DNA of 33,209 nucleotides from Kiritimatiellia bacterium (GTDB lineage Bacteria > Verrucomicrobiota > Kiritimatiellia > UBA8416 > JADHWI01). Of this stretch, positions 23,071 through 30,971 are shown one piece after another. The notes beneath the pieces are model-generated. The model was given only the letters and a program-made list of their open reading frames with translations. It made no database searches and was not told the origin of the DNA. Where the stretch lies: NCBI GenBank assembly GCA_016783565.1, contig JADHWI010000028.1, positions 1-33,209 of the forward strand. The letters are read 5' to 3'. The translations under genes were made by a program, and so were the position numbers. Every line of letters starts with the position of its first letter. The first letter of the stretch is position 1.

Positions 23071-23559
23071 ATGGAACCCTTACATCTGTTTATTGTTTTC
23101 TTAGTGACAGGGCTTATATTTATAGGGGCAGAGATTTTTGTCCCCGGCGGCATCCTTGGTGTGTTCGGAGGCCTGGCCTTGATTGGTGCCTGCGTGACGG
23201 GATTCACGGCCTTTCCCGGATATGGTGCCGTAGTTGCTCTCGGCATTATTGCATTAATTGGAGTTGCTATCTTCCTGTGGATACGCCTCTTCCCCAATTC
23301 CAGCGTTGGTCGCAGAATGACGGTGGCACGCGATTTGCATGACGCAAAAGCCACTGAAACAGGTTTATCTGAGCTTATCGGCAAGACCGGCAGCACGTTA
23401 TCGGATCTACACCCTGGCGGTTATGCAACCATTGAAAACAAACGTATTGATGTCATCACACAGGGCGGCATGATTTCAAAAGGTGAATCCATTGTTGTTG
23501 TAGAAGTTGAAGGAAACCGGGTGGTGGTCCGCAAAACGGACACACCGGCAAACACATAA
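23071..23559 (+). CDS. Short NfeD-like membrane protein
   Basis: A 162-residue protein starting two bases after the long nfeD stop. Two transmembrane segments (LFIVFLVTGLIFIGAEIFVP and GAVVALGIIALIGVAIFLW) precede an OB-fold, residues about 100-155 (LIGKTGSTLSDLHPGGYATI, GESIVVVEVEGNRVVV), that closely resembles the OB domain of the upstream protein. It appears to be a protease-less duplicate of it. Short NfeD proteins are usually encoded beside a flotillin, here floA. Confidence 0.88.
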   Translation: MEPLHLFIVFLVTGLIFIGAEIFVPGGILGVFGGLALIGACVTGFTAFPGYGAVVALGIIALIGVAIFLWIRLFPNSSVGRRMTVARDLHDAKATETGLSELIGKTGSTLSDLHPGGYATIENKRIDVITQGGMISKGESIVVVEVEGNRVVVRKTDTPANT

Positions 23560-23612
23560 AACAAACAGTGTCAGAGCTACAAAAACAGACCTGACCGAAA
23601 GGAGCATATACC

Positions 23613-24650
23613 ATGAACGGTGGCGGAGTTGCAGCAGTAGTCCTACTCATTCCGACAATCCTGGTTATCGCAGTTGTCGGCATCTTTTTCTATTTTCTGA
23701 ACGTATGGATTCGGGCACTGATGTCAGGCGCCCGCGTTTCTATTTGGTCGCTGGTCGGCATGAAACTCCGACGCGTGCCACCGTCTCTCATCGTCGATGC
23801 GCGCATCCGACTGGTCAAAGCAGGCATGGACCTGGCCACGGACGATCTGGAAGCCCATTACCTTGCCGGTGGCGACATCATAAACGTGGTCAACGCCCTC
23901 ATCGCTGCCGACAAAGCCAACATTGATCTCAGCTTCCAACAGGCTGCTGCCATAGATCTTGCCGGCCGCGACGTTCTCGAGGCCGTGCAAACCAGTGTAA
24001 ATCCCAAAGTAATTGACTGCCCAGCCCCCGGCACAGGAAGCGGTGGCACAGGAATGCTTGACGCCGTTGCCAAAGATGGTATTCGCCTGCTCGTCAAGGC
24101 CCGCGTTACGGTGCGTGCCAACATCGATAGACTCGTTGGCGGTGCCAGCGAAGAGACTATTATTGCCCGCGTTGGGCAGGGCATCGTCAGTGCCATCGGA
24201 TCTTCGCTAAGTTACAAGAACGTGCTGGAGAATCCAGATAACATCAGCCGTAAAGTGCTCGAGAGCGGACTGGACGCGCAGACAGGATTTGAAATTGTCT
24301 CCATTGATATCGCTGACATTAGCGTCGCAGGCGTATCAAATGTTGCGAACGTGGGTGCGCAGCTCGAGACAGAACGCGCCGAGGCCGACAAGAAGATGCG
24401 CCAGGCCGAAGCTGAAGGTCGCCGCGCAATGGCGGTTGCCACGGAACAGGAAATGGTCGCCCGCGTTCAGGAAATGCAAGCACGCGTGACCGAAGCCAAG
24501 GCAGAAGTACCCAAAGCCATGGCTCAGGCCTTCCGCGATGGCAACCTGGGCATTATGGATTACTATAAGATGGATAACATCCAGTCAGACACTACGATGC
24601 GATCTTCCATCGCCGGTGAAGGCTCAACCAAGGGCACAGACATCAAGTAG
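23613..24650 (+). CDS. floA: Flotillin-like protein FloA (YqfA family)
   Basis: A 345-residue protein, ATG at 23613 after GAAAGGAGC. A membrane-inserted N-terminal hairpin ([20 protein letters not shown]) is followed by the SPFH-type domain ([60 protein letters not shown]) and a coiled coil rich in Ala-Glu-Lys ([20 protein letters not shown]). FloA organises membrane microdomains and influences fluidity and protease assemblies. Its end ([20 protein letters not shown]) is typical. Partner of the two NfeD proteins just upstream. Confidence 0.95.
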   Translation: MNGGGVAAVVLLIPTILVIAVVGIFFYFLNVWIRALMSGARVSIWSLVGMKLRRVPPSLIVDARIRLVKAGMDLATDDLEAHYLAGGDIINVVNALIAADKANIDLSFQQAAAIDLAGRDVLEAVQTSVNPKVIDCPAPGTGSGGTGMLDAVAKDGIRLLVKARVTVRANIDRLVGGASEETIIARVGQGIVSAIGSSLSYKNVLENPDNISRKVLESGLDAQTGFEIVSIDIADISVAGVSNVANVGAQLETERAEADKKMRQAEAEGRRAMAVATEQEMVARVQEMQARVTEAKAEVPKAMAQAFRDGNLGIMDYYKMDNIQSDTTMRSSIAGEGSTKGTDIK

Positions 24651-24666
24651 TCAAAGAAGCAGGAGA

Positions 24667-24697
24667 CGACCTGTCCGCCCACACGGCGGACAGGTCG
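24667..24697 (+). promoter_or_regulatory. Perfect 13-bp intercistronic hairpin before the next start
   Basis: CGACCTGTCCGCC and GGCGGACAGGTCG flank a 5-nt loop. There is no T-tract, so it is not a standard terminator. It ends 9 nt before the ATG at 24706, and the only Shine-Dalgarno-like sequence (AGGT) lies in its 3' arm. It could lower translation of the downstream gene, protect the floA mRNA 3' end, or both. Confidence 0.7.
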
Positions 24698-24705
24698 ATT
24701 ACAAC

Positions 24706-25254
24706 ATGCTGAACCACTTATACATAGCCGAAGGCGCAGAAGGCTTCTTCTGGATCATTGTGGTCATTGCATCAATCGCAGGACAAATCGCCAAGGCCTC
24801 CAAGCGGGCAAAGCAGAAACAACGCGAAAAAACAAATCATGCTCCTGCCCCCCGAAGTAATCCGAAATCTGGTTCGCCGGAGGATCAGCTACAAGACTTC
24901 CTCCGGTCACTGACTGGACAACCTCCGCACGTTGAGCCACAACCCGTTGCACCTGCACCGCCCCCGGTCATGAAACAACCCAGGCCGGAACACACATCCA
25001 GAACGAAGCAGAAAAAGGCGCATCGCAAGACGCATCAGCCGATGACAAAAACGATAAGCCCTGCCGGACAAGCGACTCAACCCGCAGTGATGCCTGCAAT
25101 GATACAGACTGACTCACTGCAGAGCATGCAACAGGCCACAGGTCAATCCGCGCTGAAACGAATCAGCGCACAACGTGCACTCCGTTCAGCCATCGTGTGG
25201 AAAGAGATCCTTGGACCTCCGGTAGCGCTAAAGAAAAGATCAGCAGGCCGATAA
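24706..25254 (+). CDS. Unknown membrane-anchored, proline-rich protein of the nfeD-floA operon
   Basis: A 182-residue protein, ATG at 24706. Not a family I recognise. Residues about 14-28 (GFFWIIVVIASIAGQI) form one membrane helix. A basic stretch (KASKRAKQKQREK) follows, which by the positive-inside rule puts the rest in the cytoplasm. A helix at about 57-68 (EDQLQDFLRSLTG) precedes a long Pro/Gln/Lys-rich linker. The C-terminal helix, SALKRISAQRALRSAIVWKE, then ILGPPVALKK, looks conserved ('aiVWkEILGpPval' recalls tails of membrane-associated proteins encoded with floA). Likely an accessory of the FloA microdomain; function unknown. Confidence 0.7.
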   Translation: MLNHLYIAEGAEGFFWIIVVIASIAGQIAKASKRAKQKQREKTNHAPAPRSNPKSGSPEDQLQDFLRSLTGQPPHVEPQPVAPAPPPVMKQPRPEHTSRTKQKKAHRKTHQPMTKTISPAGQATQPAVMPAMIQTDSLQSMQQATGQSALKRISAQRALRSAIVWKEILGPPVALKKRSAGR

Positions 25255-25284
25255 CGCAAAACTGCGACACGCATTCAAAGATCT

Positions 25285-25770
25285 CTACAGCCACACCTTC
25301 ACGCGCATTGTCTTGCGTCCCCATTCCAGCGCCTCTCGATGGCTTCGGAAGTAGAGATCTATATGCTGTTGCTTAATGGCCCCACCACGATCTTCGACGC
25401 GCCCATATCCATAGCCTTCTATATACATCACCGTTCCCATGGGATAGAGGCGCGTGTCAGCCGCAATGGTTCCTGGAGCGGCACGCGTTCCGCTGGCGGT
25501 AATGCCAACTTCCTTGCGCTGACCAGCCCTCGGCCCGGCAGCAATAATCGCCCGCCCATACCATGTACGCTTCCAACTGCAACACGCACCACATTTGCAA
25601 TAGCCCGTCACGATCATAGACCGAACAACGGCACGACTATTGCGAGGGGGACGAATACTGCGACAGCCCGAAAACATAACCGCACCACCCGCCAGTGCAA
25701 TCAGCAGAAGCAACGTTCCCATAAATGCATCGATACGCTTTAACGGTAATCTTTTCGCTTGGTTCACCAT
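25285..25770 (-). CDS. 3D-domain lipoprotein (double-psi beta-barrel)
   Basis: A 161-residue protein; I use ATG 25768-25770, with a TTG six bases upstream as alternative. The N-terminus has a basic region, a hydrophobic helix (TLLLLIALAGGAVMFSGC) and a lipobox-like cysteine at about residue 36, suggesting a lipoprotein. The C-terminal half is the 3D domain, named for its three aspartates: GTIAADTRLYPMGTVMYIEG, YGRVEDRGGAIKQQHIDLYF. This is the MltA/RlpA-like double-psi barrel that acts on peptidoglycan. An extra CKCGACCSWKRTWYG stretch is cysteine-rich. Probably a cell-wall lytic or binding protein. Divergent from queF. Confidence 0.85.
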   Translation of the reverse strand: MVNQAKRLPLKRIDAFMGTLLLLIALAGGAVMFSGCRSIRPPRNSRAVVRSMIVTGYCKCGACCSWKRTWYGRAIIAAGPRAGQRKEVGITASGTRAAPGTIAADTRLYPMGTVMYIEGYGYGRVEDRGGAIKQQHIDLYFRSHREALEWGRKTMRVKVWL

Positions 25771-25852
25771 AATCAAAGGCTATCATACCATGTTGAAGTC
25801 GACCACCCGATATGGGATTATTTTTGATGAAAAATCCTCAGGAGAGAATGCT

Positions 25853-26290
25853 ATGGCGAATACAAGAAGCAAGACCGACACTGAGCCCGAAACACACGAC
25901 GGGTTGACGCTATTGCGACAAAATGAATCACGTTACCCCTCGTCCCCGAACGAGGCGCAGCTTGAGAGTTTTGAAAACAGCCACCCTGAACGGGATTACT
26001 GGATCGAACTGGACTGTCCCGAGTTCACCTCCATCTGCCCCATCACCGGCCAGCCTGATTTTGGACACATCACCATTCGGTACATCGCAGACAAGCAATG
26101 CGTCGAAAGCAAATCGCTCAAATTATATCTTTTCTCATTCCGCAACCATGGGGCATTTCACGAAGCCGTCACAAACCGCATTCTAGATGACCTCGTCGCA
26201 ACTATTCATCCACGCAAAGCCATCGTATGCGGTCGATTTCGTCCGCGCGGCGGGATTACCATTAATATCGAAGCCACATATCCCGAGTAA
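25853..26290 (+). CDS. queF: NADPH-dependent 7-cyano-7-deazaguanine reductase
   Basis: A 145-residue short-form (YkvM-like) QueF; start ATG 25853 with GGAGAG at 25841-25846. It reduces preQ0 to preQ1 in queuosine synthesis. The nucleophile Cys62 in FTSICPITGQPDFG and the acid Asp69 have the 7-residue spacing of the Bacillus enzyme (Cys55/Asp62). The QueF motif is ESKSLKLYLFSFRNHGAFHE, and the end GRFRPRGGITINIEATYP is typical. No other queuosine gene is adjacent. I found no preQ1 riboswitch consensus in the 80 bp upstream. The stop codon abuts that of the convergent acylphosphatase gene with no gap. Confidence 0.95.
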   Translation: MANTRSKTDTEPETHDGLTLLRQNESRYPSSPNEAQLESFENSHPERDYWIELDCPEFTSICPITGQPDFGHITIRYIADKQCVESKSLKLYLFSFRNHGAFHEAVTNRILDDLVATIHPRKAIVCGRFRPRGGITINIEATYPE

Positions 26291-26596
26291 TCAGAACGCA
26301 ATATCAAACCCACTGAACTCACCCGTCGGCATACTGCCTTTTTTGTCAACAGACGTCACCTCCGCCATAGGAGGGCCATGGTGACACCAAACCACCAATT
26401 GATTCAAAGCCCACATCCGCCCCTCGGCAACAATTTCAACAGACCCATCGGAACAATTGCGCACGAATCCGGACAACCCCAACTGGCGTGCCTGCTGACA
26501 CGTGTACATACGAAAACAAACGCCCTGCACCTCGCCTCTTACCTGTACATGCATGCGGCGTAAAGATTCATCTTTATCACCCAGAATTGTCATCAT
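26291..26596 (-). CDS. acyP: Acylphosphatase
   Basis: A 101-residue protein, ATG at 26594-26596 behind AAGGGGGG (26599-26606). It hydrolyses acyl-phosphates such as 1,3-bisphosphoglycerate or carbamoyl phosphate. MHVQVRGEVQGVCFRMYTCQ carries the phosphate loop with catalytic Arg29, and GFVRNCSDGSVEIVAEG carries Asn47, 18 residues later as in known enzymes. The C-terminus (GEFSGFDIAF) ends as usual. Its leader contains a copy of the CCACGGGCTG-type block that ends at the Shine-Dalgarno. Confidence 0.93.
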   Translation of the reverse strand: MMTILGDKDESLRRMHVQVRGEVQGVCFRMYTCQQARQLGLSGFVRNCSDGSVEIVAEGRMWALNQLVVWCHHGPPMAEVTSVDKKGSMPTGEFSGFDIAF

Positions 26597-26604
26597 ACCC
26601 CCCT

Positions 26605-26640
26605 TAATAGCCCATGATTTAACTCACGCTGCCACGTTTA
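26605..26640 (-). repeat. CCACGGGCTG-type block, copy 3, in the acyP leader
   Basis: On the minus strand GTAAACGTGGCAGCGTGAG then TTAAATCATGGGCTATTAAG aligns with the block at 8616-8651. It ends in TTAAGGGGGG, so the right edge of the element supplies the acyP ribosome-binding region. Confidence 0.55.
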
Positions 26641-26681
26641 CTCCGTCGGAACCGACTACCAATCCATTCAACCCACACCGC

Positions 26682-26720
26682 ACTCATTAACGCACATAAA
26701 TAATCCGCGTTAACGTGAGT
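26682..26720. repeat. Dispersed palindrome, copy 3, between divergent genes
   Basis: Core TTAACGCACATAAATAATCC then GCGTTAA (26687-26713), with extra outer pairing ACTCA..TGAGT (26682-26686 and 26716-26720). Same ends (TTAACGC/GCGTTAA) and AATAAT centre as copies 1 and 2, but the middle has eroded and lost symmetry. It lies between the divergent acyP and sensor-kinase starts, where a terminator has no purpose. Confidence 0.65.
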
Positions 26721-26811
26721 ATACGGGCACAACCACGACTTGCAAGAGGCATAAGATTCATCCTATGATTGGATCTCTTGACCTTTTTATTCAAAATGCT
26801 CACCGGGAAGA

Positions 26812-29484
26812 GTGAGTAAAAAAAGAGACATGACGTTGCGCACTCGAAAAACACTCGTATACGGATCCGCATGGTGGATGCTTACATGCACTCTCTTGCA
26901 CCTATCGCCACTCCCGGCCCAGGCCGACATCAACAAACCCGACCAGATCCTGGTGCTGCATTCTTATCATAAGGCCGATTGGACAGATGCCATCCTATCG
27001 GGCATCAACTCTATTCTGGGACAGCACGACAATATCGAATGGGCCATTGAATACATGGACACCAAACGTAGTCTGCCTGATAACTATCTTGATCTGCTCA
27101 CAACCGTATACGAAGAAAAATACAAAGCCTCTCATTTTGACGTTGTGATCACATCCGATGACACTGCTTTTCACTATGCCCTCAATCACCAACACGACGT
27201 CTTTCATGGAGCGCCCATTGTATTCTGTGGTGTAAATCGCTTTCAAAATGCTATGATCGCGGGCCGAACCAATGTCACCGGCGTCCTCGAAATAGGTGAC
27301 TTCCAGGAAACGCTCAATTTAGCAATCCAGGCGCGCCCTGACGCCAAAACAGCTTACGTTATTTGTGACTCCACACCCACGGCACAGATCAACCTCAATA
27401 ATTTTAAAACCGCACTGTCGCAGTTAAACCAAGACCTCAACCTGCAGATCCTTGCAAAAGTAGAGATTGACGATCTTTCAGCCTCTCTGGCCAGTGCCCC
27501 CTCAGACGCTTTCGCTTTTTTTATTTCATTCTGGCGCGACGCGAACGGAGTTCAAATCACCCCAAAACGATTAGGACAAGCATTCAAACAAAGCACCATC
27601 CCCGTCTTCGGTCGTTCCGAATGGATGCTCGATCACGGCCTCGTAGGCGGAAAATGCGTGAGTGGCTTCAACCAGGGAAAAGCGGCAGCTTTGATGGCCG
27701 AAAAAATTCTCAGCCGCATTCCCGCCAACAAGATCGCAATAATGCGACACAGCCCCAATGTGTTCCTGTTCGATCATGAAATGCTCAAAAAATATGCAAT
27801 CTCCGAAAGCATCCTTCCTGAAGATGCACACATTCTACGCAAGCCGGAACGATTCTACAGCGTACCCAAACCTCTACTGATCGTCTTGCTGGCAATAACA
27901 GCCTGCCTGTCACTTCTTGCGGGTGTGCTCGTAACTTGGCGACACCGGCGCATTCGCATGGAAAATGCATTACGCCACAGCGAACAACGATTTCGCGATC
28001 TCGTCGAATCCACATCCGACTTCATTTGGGAGATCAATGCCAAAGGCAAATATACCTATGTAAGCCCACGCATCACAGATATTCTGGGCTATACACCTGC
28101 CGAAGTTCTCGGGCTCACACCGTTCGAGTTGATGCCCGAAGAAGAGGCGAGGCGTGTGCACGCTGAATTCGACCACATCATACGCACAGAACGTCCATTC
28201 CAACATCTCGTCAACGTCAATGTGCACAAGGACGGCAGGCACGTTATCATGGACACCCACGGGGTCCCTTTTCACGATCACCACGGGCATTTCTCCGGCT
28301 ACAGAGGTATCGATAGAGACATCACAGAAAACCGCCAACTTCAGGAACGCACACAACAATCACAAAAGATGGAAGCCCTGGGGCAGCTTTCCGGCGGCAT
28401 TGCGCACGATTTCAACAATCTTCTCGGCGGCATCATCGGGTCAGCCGAGCTACTCAAACTGGACTACGCCAACAATGCAACCATCGCCCCGCATCTCGAC
28501 GTCATTCTTCAATCATCAACCTCGGCGGCTGACCTTACCCGTCAACTCCTCTCCTTTTCCCGCCAACGCCGAGTCACAACCACCATGGTGGATCTCAATG
28601 ATACCGTCACCGATGTGCGCAATCTGCTGGAGCGAAGCATTGACAAACGCATCGAGATCATAACAGAAATCGACTCCAAGCCCTGCCAGTTTAGCGGTGA
28701 TGGATCGTTACTGCAAAGCGCCGTGTTGAACCTTTGCATCAATGCCTGCGACGCGATGACAGAGGGCGGCGTATTAACACTGCTGGCCCGTCACGCTGAA
28801 TGGACCTCAGACACCCCTGCCAACTTTACTTTCGGCATACAGCCAGGCCCCTGCGTTCAAGTCATTGTTCGCGACACCGGCACAGGTATTGACGAAAATA
28901 CGCAAAAACGCATGTTCGAGCCATTCTACACAACCAAAACCTCTGGACGCGGAACAGGACTGGGGTTGACCGGGGTATACGGAACAACCCGCGAACATGG
29001 TGGAGCGATCTTCATCAATACGGAGCCCGGATCAGGAACTGAATTCACGCTAAGTTTTCCAGAAGCCACACAACAGCCACAGGGGCCTACCGCTGATGCG
29101 CCTCGCTCAAACCACAAGTCAGGTCATATTCTCGTTGTAGACGATGACCCCAATATACGAAATCTGCTTTGCGAAATGCTCAAACGCATCGGGCATACCG
29201 TGACTACAGCGCTGGATGGTCACGATGGATTGCAACGATTTATGGCCAATCGCGAACATATCGATCTGATTATTCTCGATTTGCGCATGCCTCGCATGGA
29301 TGGACGTGAATGCCTGCAAAAAATCCGGGAAACCGGAGCAACGGTACCCGTAATCATCGCCTCAGGACTCATTCAACCAGAGGACATACCCATTCTAAAA
29401 AAGGCAGGAATCACAGCCATTATTCACAAGCCATACCGCATCAAAGAAATTTCCGAAGTCGTTGACAGTATACTTGCGAAATAG
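26812..29484 (+). CDS. Hybrid sensor histidine kinase with substrate-binding-like sensor domain
   Basis: An 890-residue inner-membrane protein; GTG 26812 is used, and ATG 26830 is an alternative. Order: signal (TCTLLHLSPLPAQA, about 25-38); periplasmic domain of the ABC substrate-binding type, about 42-340 (DQILVLHSYHKADWTDAILS, FDVVITSDDTAFHYALN); transmembrane helix about 353-374; PAS about 390-510 (RFRDLVESTSDFIWEINAKG); HisKA with phospho-acceptor His near 531 (LSGGIAHDFNNLLGG); HATPase about 635-765 (VLNLCINACDAM, DTGTGIDE, GTGLGLTGVYG); receiver about 770-888 (ILVVDDDPN, phospho-Asp in LIILDLRMPR, near residue 822). It presumably senses a small ligand. No DNA-binding partner regulator is adjacent, so it may feed a phosphorelay elsewhere. 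Confidence 0.93.
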   Translation: MSKKRDMTLRTRKTLVYGSAWWMLTCTLLHLSPLPAQADINKPDQILVLHSYHKADWTDAILSGINSILGQHDNIEWAIEYMDTKRSLPDNYLDLLTTVYEEKYKASHFDVVITSDDTAFHYALNHQHDVFHGAPIVFCGVNRFQNAMIAGRTNVTGVLEIGDFQETLNLAIQARPDAKTAYVICDSTPTAQINLNNFKTALSQLNQDLNLQILAKVEIDDLSASLASAPSDAFAFFISFWRDANGVQITPKRLGQAFKQSTIPVFGRSEWMLDHGLVGGKCVSGFNQGKAAALMAEKILSRIPANKIAIMRHSPNVFLFDHEMLKKYAISESILPEDAHILRKPERFYSVPKPLLIVLLAITACLSLLAGVLVTWRHRRIRMENALRHSEQRFRDLVESTSDFIWEINAKGKYTYVSPRITDILGYTPAEVLGLTPFELMPEEEARRVHAEFDHIIRTERPFQHLVNVNVHKDGRHVIMDTHGVPFHDHHGHFSGYRGIDRDITENRQLQERTQQSQKMEALGQLSGGIAHDFNNLLGGIIGSAELLKLDYANNATIAPHLDVILQSSTSAADLTRQLLSFSRQRRVTTTMVDLNDTVTDVRNLLERSIDKRIEIITEIDSKPCQFSGDGSLLQSAVLNLCINACDAMTEGGVLTLLARHAEWTSDTPANFTFGIQPGPCVQVIVRDTGTGIDENTQKRMFEPFYTTKTSGRGTGLGLTGVYGTTREHGGAIFINTEPGSGTEFTLSFPEATQQPQGPTADAPRSNHKSGHILVVDDDPNIRNLLCEMLKRIGHTVTTALDGHDGLQRFMANREHIDLIILDLRMPRMDGRECLQKIRETGATVPVIIASGLIQPEDIPILKKAGITAIIHKPYRIKEISEVVDSILAK

Positions 29485-29550
29485 ACGACATGCTTAATGC
29501 ATATTGCACCGATCACCGCCAATAAGGAATAGCCCAACAGCAACATAGTC

Positions 29551-30939
29551 ATGCAAGAATCAATAGCGCCACTTCTGGATATGCTTATGCATATCACACT
29601 GCTCTTTGTAAATGCGACAATCCTACGCCGTGTCCTCAAACTGCTCTGCAAACATACGGCTGACACAAAGTACATAAAGGCCCTGATTACAGCCACCCTC
29701 ATCGCCATGATTCACGCACTCCTTGCCTGTACGCTGCGCGATCGCCTCGGCCCCTTCACTCTGGCAGGGTCCATTCTCGTCGCTTTTTTCGCCCTAAAGG
29801 GACTGTGCTGGATAGAGTGGTCGCAGGCTGTTATTGTCGCCCCCCTCTACTGCGCCATCATCATCGGACTGAACACCGGTGCCGCTAAAGCAGCAGACCG
29901 CATTGCCCCTGAACGCGTGACCTTTTCAATGGCATGCGAGAACACCAGTGTCTTTTTTGCCAGCATGCGCTGCGAAAAAGACAACCCCATCAATTGGGAA
30001 TGGCTGTTCGCCCGCGCATTCGAAGCCGTCGCGTATTTAACCCAACCAAAGGAAGCCGAAATGCTTGCCGAAGACATGCAGAAAGGCATGGAGTTCTACC
30101 ACGAGAGGAAGAAGATGCTGGCAATGGCATCCACGAACGAACCCTCATCAGAGGGGCAGCCCCTGCTTTTTGATGCAATAGAAACGCTTGCCACCACTGA
30201 AGTCTCGCACCTCACCGTGGATATCGATCAATTGAAAGGTTTGACAGAAACAGGGACAAACGCCCCACCGCAAGACATCGACAAATCACTCGCCCAAATC
30301 AAGGCCAACTTGACATCTGAATCAGGACGAGCTGCCTTCGCAAAGCTAGTGAAAACCGGTGCCCTCGGGGCCTCTGAACTGGCCAGCGATGCTTACCAAT
30401 TGGGACAAAGCAACACAAATGTCGCTACACAGCAGGCCATGCTTGCCAAAACAATATCAGATGCTATGGGCGACATATCAATGTCTGACACCAATGCGCA
30501 AGCCGACGCCATGTTTCTCACAGCCATCGCACTGCAATTCGCGCGCGCCAAAGCCAACAATCAACCTTCGAATCATGTCGATATACTGAACCAAACAACA
30601 AACAGCGCAGCACATGCGGATGCATCGCTCCCCCTCTCTGAGTTCGAAATACAAACTACGCCGACAGGAACGCCCGCCCGCACAAATCAACCTGCAAAGC
30701 ATTCACGCCCAAACAAACTCCACCCCTCACACAAAAAACTCAAAACGACAGGCATGGTAAGGGAAAGGGGAGGAAAGTTTGCCGTTCTCTGCAACGGGAA
30801 AGTTGTGTCACCCGGCCAAAGAATCACAGTAGAACACGAGGGAACAACCTTTGCATGGCAACTCAAAGGCATCACAAATAACCGAGCTGTCTGGGTCCAA
30901 GCCACGACCAACGAAACCACAACCCTCAGCCTCTGGTAA
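29551..30939 (+). CDS. Unknown three-helix membrane protein with C-terminal beta domain
   Basis: A 462-residue protein, ATG at 29551, 66 bp after the kinase stop. I recognise no family. N-terminal hydrophobic segments at about 8-25, 45-63, 70-88 and possibly 91-110 (LITATLIAMIHALLAC, FTLAGSILVAFFALKG, AVIVAPLYCAIIIGLN) make a membrane domain. A long Ala/Gln/Thr-rich helical region (about 150-350) and a low-complexity linker follow. The last 55 residues (GGKFAVLCNGKVVSPGQRIT, FAWQLKGITNNRAVWVQ) resemble the small beta-domain seen at the C-terminus of PilP/GspC-like secretion proteins ('dGkvv.pGd.i...g...kl..I....v.l'). That likeness suggests an envelope assembly role, but the evidence is slight. 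Confidence 0.6.
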   Translation: MQESIAPLLDMLMHITLLFVNATILRRVLKLLCKHTADTKYIKALITATLIAMIHALLACTLRDRLGPFTLAGSILVAFFALKGLCWIEWSQAVIVAPLYCAIIIGLNTGAAKAADRIAPERVTFSMACENTSVFFASMRCEKDNPINWEWLFARAFEAVAYLTQPKEAEMLAEDMQKGMEFYHERKKMLAMASTNEPSSEGQPLLFDAIETLATTEVSHLTVDIDQLKGLTETGTNAPPQDIDKSLAQIKANLTSESGRAAFAKLVKTGALGASELASDAYQLGQSNTNVATQQAMLAKTISDAMGDISMSDTNAQADAMFLTAIALQFARAKANNQPSNHVDILNQTTNSAAHADASLPLSEFEIQTTPTGTPARTNQPAKHSRPNKLHPSHKKLKTTGMVRERGGKFAVLCNGKVVSPGQRITVEHEGTTFAWQLKGITNNRAVWVQATTNETTTLSLW

Positions 30940-30971
30940 CCTTCCCGGAAACCCAAAAAATACCGAGGTGC

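Noticed and set aside
25777-25852. preQ1 riboswitch upstream of queF
   Set aside because: No preQ1-I or preQ1-II consensus is visible; only a weak AT-rich hairpin is present.
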